From the NCBI RefSeq assembly GCF_025665335.1, contig NZ_CP106869.1:1328501-1392500 (forward strand): 64,000 nucleotides of DNA, written 5' to 3'. Numbering within the stretch: position 1 is the first letter of the stretch; each line of letters opens with the position of its first letter. The stretch is from Xanthomonas sp. AM6 (GTDB lineage: Bacteria; Pseudomonadota; Gammaproteobacteria; Xanthomonadales; Xanthomonadaceae). A model generated the notes under the pieces. It was not told the origin of the DNA and searched no databases. It saw nothing but the letters and a program-made list of their open reading frames with translations. Positions 28,628 to 36,277 of the stretch are shown here, piece by piece. Made by a program: the position numbers and the translations under genes.

Positions 28628-29527
28628 TCACAGGACGATGTCCATGCCGTCGTGGGCGACGTCCCAGCCGTGCGCGGCCACCGCCGCGCGTTCGGCCGAG
28701 CCGGCGTCCAGGATCGGGTTGGTGGTGTTGATGTGGATGAAGACCTTGCGCGCCACGTCCAGCCCGGCGAACGCGCGCAGGGTGCCGGCCTCGCCGTCGA
28801 TGCTGAGGTGGCCCATGCGCTGGCCGGTCTTGGCGCTGATCCCGAGCTGCACCAGTTCGTCGTCGCGCCACAGGGTGCCGTCGAAGAACACCAGTTCGGC
28901 GCCGCGCAGGCGCGCGCGCAGCGCGTCGGTCATCGCCGCGCAGCCGGGGATGTAGTGGAGGCGGTGGCGGCCGTCGTCGATGGTCAGGCCCAGGGTTTCC
29001 TCGTCGGAGCCGGCCAGGTCGCCGCCGTGGCGGCCTTCCATGAACAGCGGCACCTTGCCCGGCACCGCGAACGGGGTCACCTGCAGGCCGAGCAGCGACA
29101 GCGGCGTGTCCAGGGCGAAGGCGTGGCGCTGCACGTAGGCCGGATTCAATGCATCGAACACCGGGTTCTGCGCCAGCAGCTCCAGCACGCGCCCGCTGGC
29201 GTACAGGTCGAAGCGCTGGCTTTCGCGCATCGACAGCAGGCCGGCGATATGGTCGATCTCGCCGCTGGTCAGCAGCACGGCTTCGATCGGGGAGTGGCGC
29301 AGGTCGCGTTGCGGCCACAGCGCCGGGGTCGCCAGCAACTGCTGGCGGAAATCGGGCGAGGCGTTGATCAGCAGCCAGCGCTGGTCGTCGGCGCTGACCG
29401 CGATGCTGGCCTGGGTCCGACGTTGGGCACCCGGATGTTGCTGCCAGGCCCGCAGGCTCGCGGGCGTATGGCAGTTCCATTGCGGGTGCCCCCCGCCGGC
29501 CGCCGATCCCAATACGATGAGGTGCAT
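28628..29527 (-). CDS. pqqB: PQQ biosynthesis protein PqqB
   Basis: PqqB is a metallo-beta-lactamase-fold protein proposed to hydroxylate the tyrosine of the crosslinked intermediate. The 299-residue protein opens with the characteristic MHLIVLGSAAGGGHPQWNC and contains the fold's LLTSGEIDHIAGLLSMRESQ and FHIN-like metal-site segments (KVFIHINTTNPIL). It lies between pqqA (61-base gap) and pqqC (25-base gap). Confidence 0.95.
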   Translation of the reverse strand: MHLIVLGSAAGGGHPQWNCHTPASLRAWQQHPGAQRRTQASIAVSADDQRWLLINASPDFRQQLLATPALWPQRDLRHSPIEAVLLTSGEIDHIAGLLSMRESQRFDLYASGRVLELLAQNPVFDALNPAYVQRHAFALDTPLSLLGLQVTPFAVPGKVPLFMEGRHGGDLAGSDEETLGLTIDDGRHRLHYIPGCAAMTDALRARLRGAELVFFDGTLWRDDELVQLGISAKTGQRMGHLSIDGEAGTLRAFAGLDVARKVFIHINTTNPILDAGSAERAAVAAHGWDVAHDGMDIVL

Positions 29528-29588
29528 CCGGTCTCCGTCTGCGGCGCCTGGCCGGTCACATCGTCTCGGGAAAGGAGCTAACGCGCGA

Positions 29589-29669
29589 TCAAAGCTCGCC
29601 GGAGGCGTAGCAGTTGATTTCCGCGCCGACGCAGATCTCGCGGATCACTGGCTTGTTCCACTTCTTCAT
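29589..29669 (-). CDS. pqqA: PQQ precursor peptide PqqA
   Basis: This 26-residue ribosomal peptide is the substrate for PQQ. It contains the invariant E-x3-Y pair (Glu17 and Tyr21 in GAEINCYASGEL), the two residues joined by PqqE. ATG 29669 was chosen because an AGAGGA motif lies six bases upstream; an ATG two codons earlier would have no spacing from that site. It heads pqqABCDE. No pqqF protease gene is adjacent. Confidence 0.95.
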   Translation of the reverse strand: MKKWNKPVIREICVGAEINCYASGEL

Positions 29670-29937
29670 GGGCATTCCTCTTCGAGTGGGACGACGGGGC
29701 GACGACGGCGGCATCCGCCTGCGGCGGGGCGACGGCGTCGGCTTCGAGAATAGGCCTGCCCCTGCCCGCGGATGTGAAATTCCGGTAAAGCAGGGCCCAA
29801 GTCGCAAGCGCGTCACAGTGAGCTTGCGGTACGCGTGCGCGATGCCCGCGGCGGCGCCCGCGGCGCCGCGCGCAATTGTGGGAAAGCGCGCAGGCGCGCT
29901 AGTGTAGGCGGCACGTTTTCGCCACGACCGCCCGTCC

Positions 29938-32094
29938 TTGAACTCCTCTTCCCATTCCGGCCTGGAGGCGCTGCTGCAGCGTCCGGCGGCGGCTGCCCTG
30001 GCGCCGGCGCTGCGCGAGGCGCTGCTGCAGGCCTGGCACGCGCAGCCGGAGCAGGCCGCGCGCGCGCCGTGGCCGGTGCTGGCCGACACCCTGGACGCGC
30101 TGGCGCTGCTGTCCGCCGACGAGGCGGCGCTGCTGGCCGCGCTGCTGTTCGACCTGCCCGGACTGCGCGAGCGGCTGGCGCAATTGCCGGTGGCGCCGGC
30201 GGCGCGCGCGCAGGCGGTGGTCGGCCTGCTCGACGGGCAGGACGCGGCCGACCAGGTGTGGGCGCTGCATGCCGGGCGCGAGGCCGGGCGCAACAGCGAG
30301 GGCCTGCGCCGGCTGCTGCTGTCGATCGTGCAGGACCTGCGCGTGGTGCCGATCCTGCTGGCGCGGCAGCTGGCCAAGATGCGCGTGGCCGACAGGCTGC
30401 CCGAGGCGCAGCGCCGCGCGCTGGCGCAGCTGACCCGCGACATCCACGCGCCGCTGGCCAACCGCCTGGGCATCTGGCAGCTGAAGTGGGAACTGGAGGA
30501 CCTGGCGTTCCGCCACCTGGAGCCGGACACCTACCGGCGCATCGCGCGCGAGGTGGACGAGAGCCGGGTGGCGCGCGAGCGCTATATCGAGGCGGTCAAG
30601 AAGATCCTGTCCAAGGCGCTGGGCGAGCAGGGCCTGCGCGCGGAGATCAGCGGCCGGCCCAAGCACATCTACAGCATCTGGCGGAAGATGCAGAAGAAGC
30701 GGCTGGCCTTCGACCAGCTGTACGACCTGCGCGCGGTGCGGGTGATGGTCGACGACGTCGCCGCCTGCTACGCCGCGCTGGGCGTGGTGCACGCGCTGTG
30801 GGCGCCGGTGCCCAGCGAGTTCGACGACTACATCGCCCGGCCCAAGGCCAACGACTACCGCTCGCTGCACACCGCCGTGGTCGGCCCGGAAGGGCGCACG
30901 ATCGAGGTGCAGATCCGCACCCACGAGATGCATGCGCAGGCCGAGCTGGGCGTGGCCGCGCACTGGAAGTACAAGGAAGGCGGCAAGGGCGCGGAGAAGG
31001 CGTTCGACCGCAAGATCACCTGGATGCGGCAGCTGCTGGAGCAGTCGCAGGACGGCGAGCAGGGCGGGCTGGCCGGCGCGCTCGATGCCGAACTGGTCGA
31101 GGACCGGGTCTACGCGCTGACCCCGATGGGCGAGGTGATCGACCTGCCGCAGGGCGCCACGCCGCTGGATTTCGCCTACCACGTGCACACCATGGTCGGG
31201 CACCGCTGCCGCGGCGCCAAGGTCAACAACCGCATCGTGCCGCTGACCCACAAGCTGCGCAGCGGCGACCGCGTGGAGATCCTCACCGGCAAGGAGGCCG
31301 AGCCGCGCCGCGACTGGCTGCTGCCGGCCAACGGCTACCTGGCCAGCGGCCGCTCGCGCGACAAGGTACGCGCCTGGTTCCACAAGCTCGACCGCGCGCG
31401 CAACGTGCAGGCCGGCAAGGACCTGCTCGAGCGCGAACTCAAGCGCCTGGGCCTGCAGCACGCCGACCTGCTGCCGGCGGCCAAGAAGTTCCATGCCGAC
31501 GGCATCGAGGAGCTGTACATCCAGGTCGCGCTGGGCGACGTCGGCCCCAGCCAGGTCGGCCGCGCCTTGCACGAGGCCGAGCGCGCCGCGGCGCAGCCGG
31601 CGGCGCCGGCCGTGCCGCGGCCGACCGCACGGCGCGGCGGGCTGGCCAAGTCCAAGTTCACCGTGCAGGGCGTGGGCAACCTGCTGGTGCAGCTGGCGCG
31701 CTGCTGCCAGCCGGTGGCCGGCGAACCGATCGCCGGCTACCTGACCCGCACCCGCGGCGTCACCGTGCACCGGGTCGACTGCGCCGCCTTCGCCCGGCTC
31801 GCCGCCGGCAGCCCGCAGCGGGTGCTGCCGGTGGAGTGGGGCCAGGCCGGCGGCGGCTACGAGGTCGACGTGCTGGTGCGGGCGGTGGACCGGCGCTGGC
31901 TGCTCAAGGACATCACCAACCTGATCGCGCAGGAGGACGCCCACGTGCTGGAGATCAACAGCGACAACGTGCGCGACAGCGGCCGCGCGCAGCTGCGGCT
32001 GCGGCTGAAGGTGGGCGACTACGGCCAGCTGTCGACCCTGCTCGGCAAGCTCGACGCGCTGCCCGGGGTGGACGAGGCGCGGCGCCTGGGCTGA
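29938..32094 (+). CDS. relA: GTP pyrophosphokinase RelA
   Basis: RelA makes (p)ppGpp on the ribosome during amino-acid starvation. The 718-residue protein lacks the HD hydrolase motif, as RelA does. It has the synthetase core (WELEDLAFRHLEPDTYRR; RPKHIYSIWRKM from residue 240; EFDDYIARPKANDYRSLHTA with the acidic EFDD typical of RelA). A TGS domain (VYALTPMGEVIDLPQGATPL) and a C-terminal ACT/RRM domain (YEVDVLVRAVDRRWLLKDIT) follow. An in-frame TAG 42 bases upstream leaves TTG at 29938 as the start. The gene is divergent from pqqA across 268 bases. Confidence 0.96.
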   Translation: MNSSSHSGLEALLQRPAAAALAPALREALLQAWHAQPEQAARAPWPVLADTLDALALLSADEAALLAALLFDLPGLRERLAQLPVAPAARAQAVVGLLDGQDAADQVWALHAGREAGRNSEGLRRLLLSIVQDLRVVPILLARQLAKMRVADRLPEAQRRALAQLTRDIHAPLANRLGIWQLKWELEDLAFRHLEPDTYRRIAREVDESRVARERYIEAVKKILSKALGEQGLRAEISGRPKHIYSIWRKMQKKRLAFDQLYDLRAVRVMVDDVAACYAALGVVHALWAPVPSEFDDYIARPKANDYRSLHTAVVGPEGRTIEVQIRTHEMHAQAELGVAAHWKYKEGGKGAEKAFDRKITWMRQLLEQSQDGEQGGLAGALDAELVEDRVYALTPMGEVIDLPQGATPLDFAYHVHTMVGHRCRGAKVNNRIVPLTHKLRSGDRVEILTGKEAEPRRDWLLPANGYLASGRSRDKVRAWFHKLDRARNVQAGKDLLERELKRLGLQHADLLPAAKKFHADGIEELYIQVALGDVGPSQVGRALHEAERAAAQPAAPAVPRPTARRGGLAKSKFTVQGVGNLLVQLARCCQPVAGEPIAGYLTRTRGVTVHRVDCAAFARLAAGSPQRVLPVEWGQAGGGYEVDVLVRAVDRRWLLKDITNLIAQEDAHVLEINSDNVRDSGRAQLRLRLKVGDYGQLSTLLGKLDALPGVDEARRLG

Positions 32095-32214
32095 GGACGG
32101 CGCGCGCGCCGGCCAGGTGCGCGGCGGACTTGGTGCCGGGTCCGCGATGCCATTGCTGGCGCGATGCGGCGCGGCGCAACAGGCATCGTCATGCACGCAC
32201 GCTAAGCTTGCGCG

Positions 32215-33744
32215 GTGAGCAAGCCGCCAGATCAGATCAGGGACGAACGCCGGCGCAGGCCGCGGCCGGTGCCGCTATGGCGCGATCGCCGCGTCTGGCG
32301 CTGGGCGCTGGCCGCCTTGCTGCTGGTCGCGATGACCCTGGTGGTGTTCCGCCGCCCGCTGGCCGACCTGCTGTGGCCGGAGACGCGCATCCAGCAGTTG
32401 CTCGACCAGGGCCATGCCGCCCTGCGCGCCGGCCGCCTCAGCGCGGCCGACGGCAGCGGCGCGCGCGAGCGCTTCGAGGCGGCGCTGGCGTTGGATGGCG
32501 ACCGCCTGCAGGCGCGCGCCGGGCTGGCCGCGACCGGCCGCGCCGCGCTCGGCCAGGCGCGGGCGGCGCTGGCGGCCGGGCGCTACGCGCAGGTGCGCTC
32601 GGCGCTGGCGCTGGCGCGCGCGCTGCAGGTGCCGCGCGCCGAGGCCGACCGCATCGAGGCCGCGCTGCGCCAGCGCGAGGCCGCGCATGCCGGGCTCGAC
32701 CAGCTGCTGCAACGCGCCGCGCAGGCGCGCCGCGAGGGGCGCCTGGACGGCGCGCCGGATGCGGCGCTGCCGCTGTACCGGCAGGTGCTGGAGTTCGCCC
32801 CGGAGCGCACCGAGGCGCTGGAAGGGCGCGAGGACGCGCTGTCGGAACTGCTGCAGCGCGCGCAGGCGGCGCTGGCGCGCGGCGACGTGGCGGCGGCTGC
32901 GGCGCTGGTGGCCCGCGCGCGCGACTACGATCCCGGGCACGTCGACCTGCCGGCGGCGCAGGCGGCGCTGAACCGCGCGCTGGACGCCTTGCAGCGCGAG
33001 GCCGAATCGGCCCTGCGCCGGCAGCGGCTGGAGGCGGCGGCGCGCGCCTTCGCCAAGCTGCGCGCCGCCGCGCCGGATGCGCCCGGCGCGGGCGACGGCG
33101 AGCAACGCGTGGCCGCGGCGTATGCGGCGCAGGCCACGCGCGCCGCCGCCGATTTCCGTTTCGCCGAGGCCGAGCGCGCCTTGCAGCGGGGGGAGGCGTT
33201 GGCGCCCGACAACCGCGCGCTGGGCGACGCCCGGCAGGCGTTGGCGCGCGCAAGGCAGAGCCAGGCCACGCTGCAGTCGCGGCTGTCGCCGGCCGAGCGC
33301 GCACGCCGGCTGCAGGCGCTGCTGGCGGCGCTGCAGGCGGCCGAAGCGCGCGGCGACTGGCTGACCCCGCCCGGCGCCAGCGCCTACGACACGCTGCTCG
33401 CGGCGCAGGTGCTGGCGCCGCGCGATGCGCGCGTGCGCAGCGCCGAGCAGCGCGTGCTGGCGGCATTGCGGCAGTGCTTCGACGAGGAACTGCGCGGCAA
33501 CCGGGTGCTGGCGGCGAGCGCGTGCTACGACGCCTGGCGCGCGCTGGCGCCGGGCGGCAACGGCGTGGCGGCGGCGCGGCGGCGCCTGGCGCAGCGCTGG
33601 CTCGCGGTCGGCGACGAGCGCCTGAGCGCCGGCGACGCCGAATTCGCGCGCGAGGCGCTGCGCCGCGCCCGCGCGATCGACCCGGGCACGCCGGAACTGG
33701 CGGCGTTCGCGCGGCGCTTGCGCAGCTTGTCGCCTGGGCGATGA
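32215..33744 (+). CDS. Membrane-anchored TPR-like protein of unknown function
   Basis: A 509-residue protein starting at GTG 32215. An Arg-rich cytoplasmic N-terminus (residues 1-29) precedes one membrane helix at about 30-46 (WALAALLLVAMTLVVF). The rest is an Ala/Arg/Leu-rich all-helical region made of TPR-like repeats (HAALRAGRLSAADGSGARER; ALAAGRYAQVRSALALARAL; AQAALARGDVAAAAALVARA; RAAADFRFAEAERALQRGEA). The architecture suggests a periplasmic scaffold. It lies 120 bases after relA on the same strand. Composition is extreme, but the regular helix periodicity and terminal helix argue for a real gene. No enzymatic motif is seen. Confidence 0.75.
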   Translation: MSKPPDQIRDERRRRPRPVPLWRDRRVWRWALAALLLVAMTLVVFRRPLADLLWPETRIQQLLDQGHAALRAGRLSAADGSGARERFEAALALDGDRLQARAGLAATGRAALGQARAALAAGRYAQVRSALALARALQVPRAEADRIEAALRQREAAHAGLDQLLQRAAQARREGRLDGAPDAALPLYRQVLEFAPERTEALEGREDALSELLQRAQAALARGDVAAAAALVARARDYDPGHVDLPAAQAALNRALDALQREAESALRRQRLEAAARAFAKLRAAAPDAPGAGDGEQRVAAAYAAQATRAAADFRFAEAERALQRGEALAPDNRALGDARQALARARQSQATLQSRLSPAERARRLQALLAALQAAEARGDWLTPPGASAYDTLLAAQVLAPRDARVRSAEQRVLAALRQCFDEELRGNRVLAASACYDAWRALAPGGNGVAAARRRLAQRWLAVGDERLSAGDAEFAREALRRARAIDPGTPELAAFARRLRSLSPGR

Positions 33745-34111
33745 GCGTCTGCGCGCATCCAGGTGGTATCCCGGCCTTGTAGGGAGGGTTGCAGCCTCGC
33801 GGCTGCCAGGCCTGCCATTTGCCGCCGATTCTGCCGCGGCGATGGCTTGAGCCTGGATGGAACCGTTTCTATGGGAGCTGGCCGGCGCACGGCTCATGCT
33901 TCTTCGGACGCGATCCGAAACTGTCGGGTCCACCGCTTCGTTCGTCGCGACTGAAGCCGCTCCTGCAGGGACCTGGCGGGCGCTTGCCGGGTGCACTGTA
34001 GGAGCGGCTTCAGCCGCGACGCTTTACCGGTAGCGCATCGGGTCGATGGCCCGACCCCGGTCGGAGCCGCTTCCGTCCGCACATGCCGGGTGTCAACGGG
34101 CCGCCGCAGCC
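33745..34111. other. Gene-free stretch with a diverged GTAGGAGCGGC repeat
   Basis: The spacer between two convergent genes holds the second copy of the GTAGGAGCGGC family (33945-34021). Otherwise there are only short GC-rich segments. No RNA or open frame is convincing. Confidence 0.5.
33945..34021. repeat. Second copy of the GTAGGAGCGGCTTCAGCCGC inverted repeat
   Basis: Arms 33945-33969 and 33997-34021 are complementary over 25 positions with two mismatches, with 27 bases between. The right arm reads CTGTAGGAGCGGCTTCAGCC and so on, as in the copy after hrpA. Like that copy it lies between convergent genes. Confidence 0.8.
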
Positions 34112-36184
34112 CTAGTCGAGAAACACCTGCCGCACCGTGGCGCGCGCCGCGTCCAGCGAGAAGTGGGTGGCGATGTTGCGCAGGCCGTTGCCGGCCAGCG
34201 TGTTCCACAGCGCTTCGTCGGTGTACAGCTGCGCCAGCGCGGCGACGAACTGCGGTGCGCTGTCGGCGATCAGCACGTCCTCGCCGTGGCGCAGGTGCAT
34301 GCCTTCCACCGCGCAGGGGGTGGCGACCACCGGCTGGCCGTGCGCCATGCTCAGGTTGACCTTGCCCTTGACCCCGGCGCCGAAGCGCAGCGGCGCCACC
34401 GCGATGCGGATGCCGTCCATGTACGCGGCGATGTCCGGCACGTGCCCGAGCAGCTCCACGCCGGGCGTGGCCGCGCCGAGGCGGCGGATGTCCTCGGGCA
34501 TGTCGGCGCCGATGCAGTGGAAGCGCAGGTCCGGCAACAGCGCGCGCAGCGGTGGGAAGATGTCCTGCAGGAACCAGCGCACCGCGTCCACGTTGGGCGC
34601 GTGGCGGAAGCCGCCGACGAACACCAGGTCGCGGCGCTGCGCCCACGGCAGGCCCGGCCCGGCGACCTCGTGCAGGTTGGAGATCAGCGCGGTGCGCACC
34701 TGCGGCGCCTCGCGCTGCAGTTGTTCGCGCTCGACCTCGCTGACCAGCACGGTGACGTCGACCTGGCCCATCACCTCCAGCTCGCGCGCGCGGGTGCGCT
34801 CGGCCTCGCGCAGCAGGCGCGCGTCGCCGGCCAGCTCGGCGCCGCGGCGTTCGCGCAGGTAGTGCAGGTCGACGGTGTCGAACAGCCGCCGCGCCTGCGG
34901 CGCGAAGCGGCGCAACAGCGGCAGGCAGGCGTGGGCAACATGGTGGCGCACCAGCAGCACGGCGTGGAAGCGCGCGCCATGCTGCTGCAGGAAGCCGCTC
35001 ACGCTCTTCAGGTACGGCGCGTACCACACCTCCACGCCGAGCCGCTGCAGCGCCTCGCTGTGGCGGCTGGCGTACTCGCGGCCGCTGGGCACCAGCACCA
35101 CGTGCGCGCCTTCCTGCAGCAGCAGGCGGATCAGGTTGAGCTGGCGCAGCGAGGCCGAATCGCGGTCCGGCTGCGGCAGCGCCTCGTCGATGATCAGCAC
35201 CTGGCGCTGGTGGCGGTGCAGCAGCGCCGGGGTCGGGGTGGTGCCCGGCGCCAGCTGCCGCGCCAGCACGCCGGCCCATTTGTCGGCGAACACGCCGCGG
35301 TTGCGCACTTGTTTGACTTTGATGTCCACGCCCTCGTCGTGCACCACCTGGCTCGCCGGCTGCAGCACGGTGCGCAGGCCGGCGTCGCGCACGGCGAAGG
35401 CCAGGTCGGTGTCCTCGTAGTAGGCCGGCATGTAGCGCGTGTCGAAGCCGCCTAGCGCCAGGAAGCGCTCGCGCTCGATCGCCAGCGCCGCGCCGGCGGC
35501 GTAGTCGATGTCGCGCAGGTAGGCGTAGCGCGGGTCGTCCGGCGATTCGAAGCGGCCATAGCTCCAGGCGCTGCCGTCGGCGAAGACCACGCCGCCGGCG
35601 TCCTGCAGGCGCCCGTCCGGGTACAGCAGCTGCGCGCCCACCAGGCCGGCCTGCGGCAGCTGCGCGAAGGTGTCCACCAGCGCGTCCAGCCAGCCCGGTT
35701 GCGGCACCGTGTCGTTGTTGAGGAACACCAGGTAGCGGCCGCGCGCGCGCGCCGCGCCGTCGTTGCAGGTGGCGATGAAGCCGCCGTTCTGCGCCCGCAC
35801 GTGGTAGTGCAGGCCCTGGACCTGCGGCAGCCACTGCACGGTCTCGTCGCTGCTGCCGTCGTCGATCACCAGGATCTCGCAGGCCGCCGCCGGCGGGTGC
35901 GCGGCCAGCGCGCGCAGGCAGGCCAGGGTGTGCGCGACGTGGTTGTAGACCGGGATCACGATGCTCGCCAGCGGCGCGTCGCTGGCCGGCACCGCGAACG
36001 CGGCGAACGGCCGTGGCGCGACCGTGAACAGCGCGCGCCGCGGCGGCGGCAACGGCTGCGCATGCACGCGCAGCCGTTCCCAGGTGCTGCGCCAGCCGCG
36101 CGTGCGCAGGCTCGCCAGGCCGCGCCGGAGCAGGCCGCTCAGGCGGTTCAGGGCGTAGCGCGCGTTCGCCCAGGACATCGACAT
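34112..36184 (-). CDS. Two-domain glycosyltransferase (GT2-like plus GT4-like)
   Basis: The 690-residue protein carries an N-terminal family-2-type domain: VIPVYNHVAHTLACL, VIDDGSSDETVQWL, FLNNDTVPQPGWLDAL and the ED acceptor motif in MPAYYEDTDLAFAVRDAG. From about residue 315 there is a GT4-like domain (VLIIDEALPQPDRDSASLRQ; DLVFVGGFRHAPNVDAVRWF; GVELLGHVPDIAAYM; APLRFGAGVKGKVNLSMAHG). Such proteins build surface polysaccharides or glycosylate surface structures; the sugar donor is unknown. ATG 36184 has a GGAG nine bases upstream; a TTG 24 bases earlier is an alternative. It stands alone, divergent from mrcB, outside any polysaccharide cluster visible here. Confidence 0.85.
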   Translation of the reverse strand: MSMSWANARYALNRLSGLLRRGLASLRTRGWRSTWERLRVHAQPLPPPRRALFTVAPRPFAAFAVPASDAPLASIVIPVYNHVAHTLACLRALAAHPPAAACEILVIDDGSSDETVQWLPQVQGLHYHVRAQNGGFIATCNDGAARARGRYLVFLNNDTVPQPGWLDALVDTFAQLPQAGLVGAQLLYPDGRLQDAGGVVFADGSAWSYGRFESPDDPRYAYLRDIDYAAGAALAIERERFLALGGFDTRYMPAYYEDTDLAFAVRDAGLRTVLQPASQVVHDEGVDIKVKQVRNRGVFADKWAGVLARQLAPGTTPTPALLHRHQRQVLIIDEALPQPDRDSASLRQLNLIRLLLQEGAHVVLVPSGREYASRHSEALQRLGVEVWYAPYLKSVSGFLQQHGARFHAVLLVRHHVAHACLPLLRRFAPQARRLFDTVDLHYLRERRGAELAGDARLLREAERTRARELEVMGQVDVTVLVSEVEREQLQREAPQVRTALISNLHEVAGPGLPWAQRRDLVFVGGFRHAPNVDAVRWFLQDIFPPLRALLPDLRFHCIGADMPEDIRRLGAATPGVELLGHVPDIAAYMDGIRIAVAPLRFGAGVKGKVNLSMAHGQPVVATPCAVEGMHLRHGEDVLIADSAPQFVAALAQLYTDEALWNTLAGNGLRNIATHFSLDAARATVRQVFLD

Positions 36185-36277
36185 CCGTTGCAACTCCAAC
36201 TTAAACAAAAGGGGGCCCGCGCCGCGCTGCCTGCTGGCCTGCGCTAGACTCGCCGGAATTTACATTCTCGCATCCCC

